A DNA stretch of 6,363 nucleotides from Candidatus Izemoplasma sp. (GCA_007132145.1 SLPE01000131.1:1-6363), one strand, 5' to 3'; shown: positions 1 through 6,363, counted from the first letter of the stretch. Translations and numbers: made by a program. The notes: generated from the sequence alone by a model not told the origin.

Positions 1-1130
1 ACCCCTTCGTCGGAAAACTCACGTTCTTCCGCGTCTATTCGGGTGTTCTCAAACGCGGTTCCTACATCAAGAACAACTCCAAGGGCGTCAAGGAGCGCGT
101 CGGACGTATTTTGCAGATGCACGCCAACCACCGCGAAGAAATCGACATCGTCTACGCCGGCGACATCGCCGCCGCGATCGGTCTGAAGAACACGACGACC
201 GGAGACACCCTCGTCGTCGACAAACACGACATCATCCTCGAGAAGATGAACTTCCCCGAGCCGGTTATCAGCGTCGCCATCGAACCGAAGACGAAAGCCG
301 ACTCGGACAAAATGGCGCACGCCTTGCAAAAACTCGCCGAAGAAGACCCGACATTCAGAACGCACATCGATCACGAAACCGGTCAGACGATCATCGCCGG
401 CATGGGTGAGTTGCATCTCGACATCATCGTCGAGCGCATGAAACGGGAATTCAAGGTCGTCGCCAACGTCGGCGCGCCACAAGTGAGTTACCGCGAAACC
501 TTGACGATGAGCGCCGACGTCGAAGGACGCTTCGTGCGTCAAAGCGGCGGACGGGGACAGTACGGTCACGTATGGATCCGTCTCGAGCCCAACCCCGGCA
601 AGGGATTCGAGTTCGTCAACGACATCGTCGGTGGCGTCGTTCCGCGTGAATACGTTCCGGCCGTCGAAGGCGGCCTCGTCGAATCGCTCGAAGACGGATT
701 GATCTCCGGCTATCCGCTCATCGACGTCAAAGCGACTTTGTTCGACGGCTCCTATCACGAAGTCGACTCGTCCGAACTCGCTTTCAAGATCGCTGCGGCG
801 ATGGCGCTCAAGAACGCCGTGAAGAAGTGTCGCCCGATCATTCTCGAACCGATCATGGACGTCGACGTCATCACGCCCGACGATTACCTCGGCAACGTCA
901 TCGGCGACTTGACGGGTCGTCGCGGCAAGATCGAAGCGCAGTCCAAACGCGGCAACGCCCATCAGATCGAAGCCAAAGTTCCGTTGTCGGAGATGTTCGG
1001 TTACGCGACGAGCCTACGCTCGAACACGCAAGGCAGAGGCAATTACTCGATGCATTTCTCACACTATGAACCGACACCGAAATCGATTGCCGAGGACATC
1101 ATTCAAAAACGAGGCGGCAGCGGTTCGTAA
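1..1130 (+). CDS. fusA: Elongation factor G (EF-G), 3' part; 5' end outside window
   Basis: EF-G is the cytoplasmic GTPase that moves tRNAs and mRNA through the ribosome after peptide bond formation and, with RRF, helps recycle ribosomes. Reading from base 3, 375 codons run to TAA at 1128-1130; a full EF-G is about 690 residues, so the GTPase domain and the start of domain II lie upstream. Visible parts are the rest of domain II ([14 protein letters not shown] onward), domain III from about 252 ([21 protein letters not shown]), domain IV from about 483 ([28 protein letters not shown]) and domain V from about 828 ([27 protein letters not shown]). The domain IV tip histidine in GSYHEVDSS, codon 756-758, is conserved. 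The tail ends in GGSGS. tuf follows 71 bases later with no terminator between, as in str operons (rpsL-rpsG-fusA-tuf); the upstream genes are inferred. This is the canonical copy, clearly distinct from the divergent paralogue at 2554. Confidence 0.97.
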   Translation, partial: PFVGKLTFFRVYSGVLKRGSYIKNNSKGVKERVGRILQMHANHREEIDIVYAGDIAAAIGLKNTTTGDTLVVDKHDIILEKMNFPEPVISVAIEPKTKADSDKMAHALQKLAEEDPTFRTHIDHETGQTIIAGMGELHLDIIVERMKREFKVVANVGAPQVSYRETLTMSADVEGRFVRQSGGRGQYGHVWIRLEPNPGKGFEFVNDIVGGVVPREYVPAVEGGLVESLEDGLISGYPLIDVKATLFDGSYHEVDSSELAFKIAAAMALKNAVKKCRPIILEPIMDVDVITPDDYLGNVIGDLTGRRGKIEAQSKRGNAHQIEAKVPLSEMFGYATSLRSNTQGRGNYSMHFSHYEPTPKSIAEDIIQKRGGSGS

Positions 1131-1147
1131 TGACTTGCAATAAAGCA

Positions 1148-1156
1148 TGATATAAT
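1148..1156 (+). promoter_or_regulatory. Extended -10 promoter for tuf
   Basis: TGATATAAT is a perfect TATAAT hexamer (1151-1156) preceded by TG at the extended -10 position. No good -35 is seen at 16-18 bases: TTGCAA at 1135-1140 leaves only a 10-base spacer, too short. Transcription would start near 1163, giving a leader of about 40 bases. It sits in an AT-rich island between two GC-rich genes. It probably adds tuf transcripts on top of readthrough from fusA, matching the high demand for EF-Tu. Inferred from the motif only. Confidence 0.65.
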
Positions 1157-1184
1157 GTACAATAACTATGATTAACACCCAATC

Positions 1185-1191
1185 AAGGAGG
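1185..1191 (+). promoter_or_regulatory. Strong ribosome binding site of tuf
   Basis: AAGGAGG is a full match to the anti-Shine-Dalgarno end of 16S rRNA, 10 bases before the ATG at 1202. It fixes the start and fits a very highly expressed gene. Confidence 0.9.
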
Positions 1192-1201
1192 AATCAACCA
1201 A

Positions 1202-2392
1202 ATGGGAAAACAAAAATTCGAACGGACAAAGCCCCATGTCAACATCGGTACCATCGGACACGTTGACCACGGGAAGACGACATTGACCGCGGCCATCGCG
1301 ACCATCTTGGCTAAACGCGGTATCGGCGACACCGTCGCCACCGACTTCGATTCGATCGACAAAGCGCCCGAAGAGAAGGAAAGAGGCATCACCATCAACA
1401 CCGCCCATGTCGAATACTCGACCGAAGCGAGACACTACGCCCACGTCGATTGCCCCGGTCACGCCGACTATGTCAAGAACATGATCACCGGCGCCGCGCA
1501 AATGGACGGCGCGATTCTCGTCGTCAGTGCCGCCGACGGCCCGATGCCGCAAACGCGCGAGCACATCCTCTTGAGCCGGCAGGTAGGCGTTCCCAAACTC
1601 GTCGTCTTCATGAACAAAGTCGACATGGTCGACGATGAAGAACTGCTCGAACTCGTCGATCTCGAAATCCGCGAGTTGTTGAGTGAGTACGACTTCCCCG
1701 GCGACGACATTCCCATCATCCAAGGCAGTGCGCTCAAAGCGCTCGAAGGCGATGAAGCGTACGAAGATAAAGTCATGGAACTGATGGAAGCCGTCGACAC
1801 GTATTTCGAAACACCGGTCCGTGAAATCGACAAGCCGTTCCTCATGCCCGTCGAGGACGTCTTCAGCATCACCGGACGCGGCACCGTCGCGACCGGTCGT
1901 GTCGACCGCGGCACCGTCAAAGTTCAAGAAGAAGTCGAAATCATCGGCATCAGACCGACCCGCAAGACCGTCGTCACCGGCGTCGAGATGTTCCGTAAAC
2001 TGCTCGACCGCGCCGAAGCCGGCGACAACATCGGCGTTTTGCTGCGCGGCATCAACCGCGACGACATCCAACGCGGTCAAGTCATCGCCAAACCCGGCAG
2101 CGTGACACCGCATACGAAATTCACCGGACAAGTCTACATCTTGAGCAAAGAAGAAGGCGGTCGCCATACAGCGTTCTTCTCCAACTACAGACCGCAGTTC
2201 TACTTCCGGACGACCGACGTCACCGGCGTCATCGAACTTCCCGAAGGCGTTGAAATGGTCATGCCCGGCGACAACATCGAAATGACCGTCGATTTGATCA
2301 GTCCCATCGCTCTCGAACAAGGCACCAAGTTCTCCATCCGCGAAGGCGGACGCACTGTCGGCGCAGGCTCCGTCGTCACAATCATCAAGTAG
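1202..2392 (+). CDS. tuf: Elongation factor Tu (EF-Tu)
   Basis: EF-Tu is the cytoplasmic GTPase that carries aminoacyl-tRNA to the ribosomal A site. The protein is 396 residues, the usual bacterial length. The GTPase domain shows G1 GHVDHGKT (19-26), switch I with KERGITI around Thr64, G3 DCPGH (83-87) with the catalytic histidine at 87, G4 NKVD (138-141) and G5 SALK (176-179). Domain II has [16 protein letters not shown], and domain III has [33 protein letters not shown] and the C-terminal [12 protein letters not shown]. The stretch before switch I ([15 protein letters not shown]) is about two residues longer than in the Bacillus protein as I recall it; length varies here between phyla. Start ATG has AAGGAGG 10 bases upstream. 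It follows fusA as the last gene of a str-type operon and also has its own extended -10 promoter; an intrinsic terminator follows. All key residues are intact, so it should be fully functional. Confidence 0.99.
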   Translation: MGKQKFERTKPHVNIGTIGHVDHGKTTLTAAIATILAKRGIGDTVATDFDSIDKAPEEKERGITINTAHVEYSTEARHYAHVDCPGHADYVKNMITGAAQMDGAILVVSAADGPMPQTREHILLSRQVGVPKLVVFMNKVDMVDDEELLELVDLEIRELLSEYDFPGDDIPIIQGSALKALEGDEAYEDKVMELMEAVDTYFETPVREIDKPFLMPVEDVFSITGRGTVATGRVDRGTVKVQEEVEIIGIRPTRKTVVTGVEMFRKLLDRAEAGDNIGVLLRGINRDDIQRGQVIAKPGSVTPHTKFTGQVYILSKEEGGRHTAFFSNYRPQFYFRTTDVTGVIELPEGVEMVMPGDNIEMTVDLISPIALEQGTKFSIREGGRTVGAGSVVTIIK

Positions 2393-2414
2393 TTCGCGCC
2401 CGGACATGTCAGAG

Positions 2415-2462
2415 GCCGTGAAGAGAGGATCTTCGGGATCTTTAGTCTTTGCGGCTTTTTTT
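2415..2462 (+). terminator. Intrinsic terminator after tuf
   Basis: GCCG (2415-2418) pairs with CGGC (2452-2455), and the stem continues through GU and AU pairs (TGAAGA with TCTTTG). After a small internal loop, an inner stem forms between GATC (2429-2432) and GATC (2437-2440) around TTCGG. A run of seven T (2456-2462) follows directly. The hairpin is imperfect, but stem, position and T-run together are convincing. It separates the fusA-tuf unit from the next promoter. Confidence 0.75.
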
Positions 2463-2466
2463 CATC

Positions 2467-2531
2467 CGAAAAGCCCGCATTCGTGTGTTTGCGCGCACGG
2501 GTTTGTGCTATAATGGACACAGGGCTTTTCG
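2467..2531. repeat. 10-bp perfect inverted repeat bracketing a promoter
   Basis: CGAAAAGCCC at 2467-2476 and its exact reverse complement GGGCTTTTCG at 2522-2531 lie 45 bases apart. The left arm is just upstream of the expected -35 region and the right arm covers the expected transcription start of the EF-G paralogue. This could be a two-site operator, or arms of an RNA stem in readthrough transcripts. It may also be chance; no known regulator site is recognised. Confidence 0.5.
2486..2514 (+). promoter_or_regulatory. Extended -10 promoter for the EF-G paralogue
   Basis: TGCTATAAT gives a perfect TATAAT (2509-2514) with TG at the extended -10 position (2506-2507). The -35 is poor: TGTTTG at 2486-2491 with a 17-base spacer is the best choice. 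Transcription would start near 2521, leaving a leader of about 33 bases. It lies after the tuf terminator, so the downstream gene is probably a separate transcription unit. Confidence 0.7.
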
Positions 2532-2542
2532 AACCTACGATT

Positions 2543-2547
2543 GGAGG
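2543..2547 (+). promoter_or_regulatory. Ribosome binding site deciding the EF-G paralogue start
   Basis: GGAGG lies six bases before ATG 2554. The open frame extends upstream to 2449, but that part runs through the tuf terminator and the promoter and encodes no EF-G-like sequence. The start at 2554 is therefore chosen; it places the P-loop at residues 16-23, as expected for the family. Confidence 0.9.
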
Positions 2548-2553
2548 AAACCC

Positions 2554-4647
2554 ATGAAACCCTATGATACAGGCAGCATCCGCAATATCGCCATTTTAGG
2601 ACATCTCGGCTGCGGCAAGACGACCTTGTCCGAATCCGTCCTGCATGTCACCGGCGCGCTCGACAAGAAAGGCGAAGTCGAGAAGAAGACGACTGTCTCC
2701 GACTACTTGCCCGAAGAACAGAACCGTCAGACCTCGCTTTCGCTTTCCCTCATTCCCGCTGAACACGACGAAATCAAGTTCAACATCATCGACACCCCGG
2801 GGAGCGAAGAGTTCCTCGGCGAGATCAACCAGGCGCTCGCGGTGTCCGAAGGCGCCGTTCTAGTCCTCGATGCCACCAAAGGCATCGAAGTCGGCACCGA
2901 ACGTCTCTGGGTAGAATTGTCGAGACGTCGTGTCCCGACCGTCGTCCTCATCAACAAACTCGACAAGGAGAACATCAAGTTCGACGAATTGCTAGACAAG
3001 ATCCGCGAGCGGTTCGGTCTGGGCGCCGTACCGTTTTCCTATCCGATCGGCGAAAGCGACGCCTTCAAGGGATTCGTCGACATGCTTTCCATGGAAGCCC
3101 ATGAAGACGCAGGCGGCTCGTCGAAGAAGATCGACATTCCCGAGGACATCAAGGATCGTGTCGACGCGTTGCGCGAGCAAATCGTCGAAAGTGTCGCGGA
3201 AACGTCCGAAGAACTTCTCGAGAAGTATTTTGAAGACGGCGGTCTGCCCGCCGAAGACATCGAAGAAGGCTTGCGGAAAGGCATCGTCTCCGCCGACATC
3301 ACCCCGATCATGGTCGCTTCGTCGACCAAGGACATCGGCATTCGCGCCTTGCTTGAAAACTTGTCGACCTTCATGCCTTCTCCCCGAGAAAATGTTCCGA
3401 TGAAAGGCACCGAACCCGGCAAGGACGTCGAAATCGAACGACGTTTTAGCGACGACGACCCTTTCTCGGCCTATGTCTTCAAAACGACCGTAGACCCGTT
3501 CATCGGTGCGGTTAACCTTTTCAAGATCGTATCAGGGACCATCAAGAGCGGCAAAGAGATTCTCGTCGCGAACACGAAGCAGACCGAAAAGGTCGGCAAC
3601 TTGTTCACGGTTCGTGGAAAAACCCAGTTGAGTGCCGAAACACTCCATGCCGGCGACATCGGCGCCGTTGCGAAACTCGACGAAATCTTCACGGGTGCGA
3701 CCATCTGCGACGTCAAACAACCGGTGCTCTATCCCCCTGTCGAAACACCCAGTCCGACGCTTTATCTCGCAATCATGCCCAAACACAAACAAGACGAGGA
3801 CAAGATTTCGGGCGCGTTGCAACGTTTGAACATCGAAGACCCGACTTTCGAGATCCGCCGCAACAAAGAAACCGCACAGTTGCTGATCGGCGGACAAGGG
3901 ATGACCCACATCGGGTTCATTCTCGAGAAGATGAAAAACATGTTCAAAGTCGACGTCACTACCGAAGACCAGAGAGTCGTCTACCGTGAAACCCTCAAAA
4001 ACGCGACACAGGCCCAAGGAAGACACAAGAAACAATCCGGCGGCGCCGGTCAGTTCGGCGATGTCTGGATCCGTTTCGAACCGCTCGATCCCAACAACGA
4101 AGAGACCTTCGTCTTCGAAGAGGAAGTCTTCGGCGGATCCGTTCCGAAAAACTATTTTCCGGCCGTCGAGAAGGGTTTGAACGAGACGCTCGAAAAAGGT
4201 CCGCTCGCAGGGTTCCCCGTCATCGGTGTCAAAGCGACGCTTTACGACGGTTCCTATCACAGCGTCGATTCCAATGAAATCTCCTTCAAACTCGCGGCGT
4301 CGCTCGCCTTCAAAGCGGCGTGCGAGGCTGCGCAACCGACCATCCTCGAACCGATCATGCTCGTCAAGATCACCGTCAAGGACGAATACGTCGGCGACGT
4401 CATGGGCGACATCAACAAACGCCGCGGTCGCGTTCTCGGTATGGAACCGATCGAAAGCGGCGGCATGCAAGTCGTTTCCGCGGAAATCCCCGAAGCGGAA
4501 ATCACGAAATACACCATCGACCTCAAAGCGATGACCCAAGGAAGCGGTTTCTTCACCCGCGACTTCGCGCGCTATGATGAAGTGCCCGCTCACATGGTCG
4601 ATAAGATCGTCGAAGAGACCAAACGCGAAGAAGAAGAGAAGAAATGA
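2554..4647 (+). CDS. Elongation factor G-like protein (EF-G paralogue, EF-G2 type)
   Basis: A full-length second EF-G of 697 residues with all five domains. G1 is GHLGCGKT (16-23), with Gly19 where EF-G has Asp. Switch I reads DYLPEEQNRQTSLS (50-63), Ser61 replacing the usual Thr. G3 is DTPGS (80-84), Ser84 in place of the catalytic His. G4 is NKLD (134-137). Domain II starts near 303 (PFSAYVFKTTVDPF), III near 398 (GGQGMTHIGF where EF-G has GMGELHLEI), IV near 475 and V near 594. Domain IV keeps the tip histidine (His569, SYHSVD), but SGGRGQ becomes SGGAGQ (Ala498). The charged C-terminus ends in EEEEKK. These changes fit the known 'elongation factor G-like' family rather than canonical EF-G or TetM. 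Paralogues of this broad group elsewhere act in recycling or stress translation, or have no settled role; which applies here cannot be read from sequence. It has its own promoter and terminator, directly downstream of tuf. TGA stop at 4645-4647. Confidence 0.93.
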   Translation: MKPYDTGSIRNIAILGHLGCGKTTLSESVLHVTGALDKKGEVEKKTTVSDYLPEEQNRQTSLSLSLIPAEHDEIKFNIIDTPGSEEFLGEINQALAVSEGAVLVLDATKGIEVGTERLWVELSRRRVPTVVLINKLDKENIKFDELLDKIRERFGLGAVPFSYPIGESDAFKGFVDMLSMEAHEDAGGSSKKIDIPEDIKDRVDALREQIVESVAETSEELLEKYFEDGGLPAEDIEEGLRKGIVSADITPIMVASSTKDIGIRALLENLSTFMPSPRENVPMKGTEPGKDVEIERRFSDDDPFSAYVFKTTVDPFIGAVNLFKIVSGTIKSGKEILVANTKQTEKVGNLFTVRGKTQLSAETLHAGDIGAVAKLDEIFTGATICDVKQPVLYPPVETPSPTLYLAIMPKHKQDEDKISGALQRLNIEDPTFEIRRNKETAQLLIGGQGMTHIGFILEKMKNMFKVDVTTEDQRVVYRETLKNATQAQGRHKKQSGGAGQFGDVWIRFEPLDPNNEETFVFEEEVFGGSVPKNYFPAVEKGLNETLEKGPLAGFPVIGVKATLYDGSYHSVDSNEISFKLAASLAFKAACEAAQPTILEPIMLVKITVKDEYVGDVMGDINKRRGRVLGMEPIESGGMQVVSAEIPEAEITKYTIDLKAMTQGSGFFTRDFARYDEVPAHMVDKIVEETKREEEEKK

Positions 4648-4655
4648 TCGTATCC

Positions 4656-4680
4656 AACCGGCCTTCTCAAGGCCGGTTTT
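4656..4680 (+). terminator. Intrinsic terminator after the EF-G paralogue
   Basis: AACCGGCCTT (4656-4665) and AAGGCCGGTT (4669-4678) form a perfect 10-bp stem with a three-base CTC loop. It starts eight bases after the stop codon. The T-run is only four (4677-4680, two of them in the stem) before CATAGG, so termination may be partial and some readthrough into tatD is possible. Confidence 0.8.
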
Positions 4681-4691
4681 CATAGGTGAAC

Positions 4692-4720
4692 ACGTCAAGA
4701 CGATGTCACCGTCGTATCAT
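4692..4720 (+). promoter_or_regulatory. Possible weak promoter for tatD
   Basis: TATCAT (4715-4720) matches five of six bases of the -10 consensus. ACGTCA (4692-4697) is a poor -35 with a 17-base spacer. The start near 4727 would leave a leader of only about 13 bases that begins at the RBS. It is the only candidate in the gap; readthrough from the EF-G paralogue is the alternative. Confidence 0.22.
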
Positions 4721-4728
4721 GAAAACGA

Positions 4729-4736
4729 GGGGGTGA
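4729..4736 (+). promoter_or_regulatory. Ribosome binding site of tatD
   Basis: GGGGGTGA differs from the ideal GGAGGTGA by one base and lies just before ATG 4740, with six bases between the G-run and the start. It supports this ATG as the start. Confidence 0.7.
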
Positions 4737-4739
4737 ACC

Positions 4740-5507
4740 ATGTATTTCGATACCCACGTCCACTTGAACAACCCGCGTCTTCTTTCCCGTCTTCCCAAAG
4801 TCCTCGCCGACGCAAAGCGCGCGAAGGTCACGAGGATGCTCGTCGTCGGTTACGATCACGAAACGAACGAAGAAGCGATCCGCCTCAGTGAAGCGCACGA
4901 TGAACTCTACGCCGCCATCGGCTATCACCCTGTCGGTGTCGAAAAACGGACAGAAGAAGATTTCGTGCGTCTTGCAAAGATGCTTTCACATCCGAAAGTC
5001 GTCGCGCTCGGTGAATGCGGCCTCGATCACTACCACGACAAGGACCACAAACAAGAACAGGCAAGCGCCTTCGAACGACACATCGCACTGGCGAAAGCGA
5101 GCGCGCTTCCGCTCGTCGTACACATGCGCGACGCCGCGCGCGACACCTTGGCGATTTTGAAGAAGCACGCCCCCGTACACGGCGTCATGCACTGCTACAG
5201 CGGTTCCGTGGAAATGAGCGCCGATTTCATCGATATCGGCATGCACATCTCCCTCGGCGGTCCACTCACCTTCCTCAACGCCAAGACGCCCAAGGCGGTC
5301 GCGGAAGCCGTCCCTCTGGACAAGTTGTTGATCGAGACGGATGCACCCTATCTCGCGCCGCATCCCCATCGCGGGAAGATGAATCACCCGGCCTTGGTCG
5401 TTCTCGTCGCCGAAGCGCTCAGCCGGATCAAGGACATCCCTTTAGAAAGCGTCGCGGAAAAGACGACGGAAAACGCCATGAAACTGTTTTTCCAAAAGGA
5501 GTTGTGA
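4740..5507 (+). CDS. tatD: TatD-family metal-dependent hydrolase (putative DNase)
   Basis: A 255-residue TIM-barrel hydrolase of the TatD family, about the usual length (250-265). Members are cytoplasmic metal-dependent nucleases; characterised TatD proteins have 3'-5' exonuclease activity, with roles proposed in DNA repair or quality control. The full metal-binding set is visible: His6 and His8 (DTHVH), Glu92 (GECGLDH), His128 (VVHMRDA), His151 (MHCYSG) and Asp201 (ETDAPYLAPHPHRGK). Family landmarks AIGYHP (59-64) and GGPLTF (173-178) are present. The start at 4740 puts the HxH motif at its normal place near the N-terminus. In many Bacillota the tatD homologue (often named yabD) sits by metG and rnmV; here it instead follows an EF-G paralogue and a terminator and is almost joined to a serine protease gene. 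TGA stop at 5505-5507. The family is certain; the true substrate in this organism is not known. Confidence 0.95.
   Translation: MYFDTHVHLNNPRLLSRLPKVLADAKRAKVTRMLVVGYDHETNEEAIRLSEAHDELYAAIGYHPVGVEKRTEEDFVRLAKMLSHPKVVALGECGLDHYHDKDHKQEQASAFERHIALAKASALPLVVHMRDAARDTLAILKKHAPVHGVMHCYSGSVEMSADFIDIGMHISLGGPLTFLNAKTPKAVAEAVPLDKLLIETDAPYLAPHPHRGKMNHPALVVLVAEALSRIKDIPLESVAEKTTENAMKLFFQKEL
5496..5501 (+). promoter_or_regulatory. Ribosome binding site of the protease, inside tatD
   Basis: AAGGAG lies within the last codons of tatD, nine bases before ATG 5511. This placement suggests that the two genes are translated from one mRNA, perhaps with coupling. Confidence 0.8.
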
Positions 5508-5510
5508 GCG

Positions 5511-6363
5511 ATGAGAATCTTCGCTGTCATCATTGCGGTATCGTTCGTCTTCATCGCCTCGTCGTGCGATGTCTCCTTCGCCGGCGAACGGACCGCCTAC
5601 ACCGAAAGGCAGATCAGGGACATGATCGACGAAGCCCTCGACGAACGCACGGAAGAAAACCTGTTGCAACTGAGCGAATCCGAATTGCTCACCCTCATCG
5701 AAACGCTCATGCCCGAACACTTGAATGAAGAGGAAGTCGAAGCGCTCGTTCAAAGCTATGTCGGTACGGACTTGACAATCGGGCAATTGAGCGACCTCAT
5801 CGAAAGCCTTCTTCCCGAAGACAAGCACAGGACGACATACGATTTACAAAGCTTCGAAGCACACGCGGTCGCGATGCTCGCCGACAGACTCGACACCGTC
5901 GTCGGCATCCAGACGATGTCCGCGAGCGGCATCGGTTGGGGATCCGGCGTCGTGTACAAGAAAAGCGGAGACATCTATCACGTCGTCACCAACGACCACG
6001 TCATCGCCGGCGCTTCCTCGTTCGAAATATACTTCGAACGCAACGGAGTCCTCTCGACCATCACCCATGAAGACGTCACCATCGTCGGAAGCGACACTGT
6101 CACCGATATCGCCGTTTTGAGCTTCGAGTCGGACACGACCTTCCCGATTGCGACCTTCGGGGATTCGACGGCATTGAGCCCCGGTCAGATCGTGTTCGCC
6201 GTCGGCCATCCCTTGGGCATCGAGTACTTCCGGAGCGTGACGATGGGCATCCTCGCGAGCACCGCGCGCTTTTTGCAATCGGGCGCGTTCAATGCCACCG
6301 TCCTCCAACACGACGCCGCCTTGAGTCCCGGAAACAGCGGTGGCGCGCTTTTCGACATCAACG
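5511..6363 (+). CDS. Putative lipoprotein trypsin-like (HtrA/S1C) serine protease; 3' end outside window
   Basis: 284 codons are visible and the frame is open to the window edge. Residues 1-18 form a short signal peptide (MRIF, then a hydrophobic run) ending at Cys19 (A-S-S-C), a lipobox typical of mollicute-type lipoproteins, so the protein should be anchored outside the membrane. Residues 30-104 are acidic and helical, with about four 17-residue repeats. The protease domain begins near 110. The triad is His163 (VVTNDHVIAG), Asp199 (TDIAVLSF) and Ser276 (SPGNSGGAL); GHPLGIEYFRSVTMGIL (232-248) is the usual S1C segment between Asp and Ser. HtrA-like proteases degrade or check misfolded exported proteins. 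The second beta-barrel's end and any PDZ domain would lie downstream and cannot be seen. AAGGAG nine bases upstream supports the start; it follows tatD by three bases, so an operon is likely. Protease family is sure; lipid anchoring is a good inference, as the -3 residue Ala is less usual than Leu. Confidence 0.93.
   Translation, partial: MRIFAVIIAVSFVFIASSCDVSFAGERTAYTERQIRDMIDEALDERTEENLLQLSESELLTLIETLMPEHLNEEEVEALVQSYVGTDLTIGQLSDLIESLLPEDKHRTTYDLQSFEAHAVAMLADRLDTVVGIQTMSASGIGWGSGVVYKKSGDIYHVVTNDHVIAGASSFEIYFERNGVLSTITHEDVTIVGSDTVTDIAVLSFESDTTFPIATFGDSTALSPGQIVFAVGHPLGIEYFRSVTMGILASTARFLQSGAFNATVLQHDAALSPGNSGGALFDIN
5598..5822 (+). repeat. About four 17-residue helical repeats coding in the protease linker
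   Basis: Residues 54-70, 71-87 and 88-104 are contiguous 17-residue units, with a looser unit at 30-46. Shared pattern: L-[STN]-x-x-[EQ]-[LV]-x-x-L-[IV]-[EQ]-[ST]-x-[LMV], then often PE and an H or D end. Units 54-70 and 88-104 are closest (LTLIETLMPEH against LSDLIESLLPED), and their DNA shares CTCATCGAAA. Position 2 with position 5 (S/T/N-x-x-E/Q) resembles a helix capping box, so each unit is probably one short amphipathic helix. Confidence 0.6.

Noticed and set aside
1325..1360. Insertion before switch I of EF-Tu as a special feature
   Set aside because: It is only about two residues longer than the Bacillus protein as I remember it, and this loop is known to vary in length between phyla.
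1172..2407. 411-codon open frame on the minus strand opposite tuf
   Set aside because: It is in exact codon register with tuf, so it stays open because tuf avoids the sense codons TTA, CTA and TCA. The product is Asp/Val/Phe-rich with no recognisable domain.
2471..2504. Smaller imperfect hairpin (AAGCCCG with CGGGTTT) over the promoter
   Set aside because: It has a GU pair and a weak interior and competes with the longer perfect inverted repeat; it is too weak to annotate.
2449..2553. 35-codon N-terminal extension of the EF-G paralogue
   Set aside because: It crosses the T-run of the tuf terminator and the promoter, and ATG 2554 has a well-spaced GGAGG. EF-G similarity begins only after 2554.
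4645..4647. TGA read as tryptophan, as in many mollicutes
   Set aside because: A perfect terminator stem starts eight bases after this TGA, and Trp is encoded by TGG in these genes, so TGA is a stop.
3532..4698. 388-codon open frame on the minus strand opposite the EF-G paralogue
   Set aside because: Same register effect of C-ending codons; it runs back through the terminator hairpin and has no family resemblance.
5844..6311. 155-codon minus-strand open frame opposite the protease
   Set aside because: Shadow of the protease frame: one end coincides with the sense TTA codon at 5844-5846. The sense frame carries a full serine protease triad.

Overview
The window looks like chromosomal DNA from a GC-rich, probably Gram-positive-type bacterium. 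The signs are strong Shine-Dalgarno sequences (AAGGAGG, GGAGG), perfect TATAAT -10 boxes, an EF-Tu of Bacillota/Mycoplasmatota flavour, and a putative lipoprotein with an A-S-S-C lipobox. TGA is used as a true stop: the fusA2-like TGA is followed at once by a terminator hairpin, and the tatD TGA lies just before the next start. This argues for the standard bacterial code and against a UGA=Trp mollicute. A GC-rich relative of the Acholeplasma/Izemoplasma side of Mycoplasmatota, or a deep Bacillota lineage, is my low-confidence guess. Codons strongly favour C endings (GAC, GTC, ATC, CTC). Codons TTA, CTA and TCA are rare, so the antisense strand carries long spurious open frames.

Layout, all genes on the + strand. 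(1) Positions 1-1130 are the 3' half of fusA, encoding EF-G. (2) A 71-base AT-rich gap carries an extended -10 promoter and a strong RBS. (3) Positions 1202-2392 are tuf, encoding EF-Tu; this is the end of a str-type operon. (4) Positions 2393-2553 hold an intrinsic terminator, then a new extended -10 promoter bracketed by a 10-bp perfect inverted repeat. (5) Positions 2554-4647 encode a second, divergent EF-G paralogue of the 'elongation factor G-like' type, with altered GTPase motifs and its own terminator. (6) Positions 4740-5507 encode a TatD-family metal-dependent hydrolase. (7) From 5511 to beyond the window end there is a putative lipoprotein trypsin-like (HtrA/S1C) serine protease, three bases after tatD and cut by the window edge.

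Three translational GTPases therefore lie in a row: canonical EF-G and EF-Tu, which drive elongation, then a separately promoted EF-G-like protein whose job is not deducible from sequence. The tatD-protease pair looks like a small two-gene unit, perhaps fed by readthrough of a terminator with a short U-tract.

I see no CRISPR array, mobile element, tRNA, rRNA or defence system. The least ordinary items are the EF-G paralogue's switch substitutions, the inverted repeat around its promoter, and a set of about four 17-residue helical repeats between the lipid anchor and the catalytic domain of the protease.
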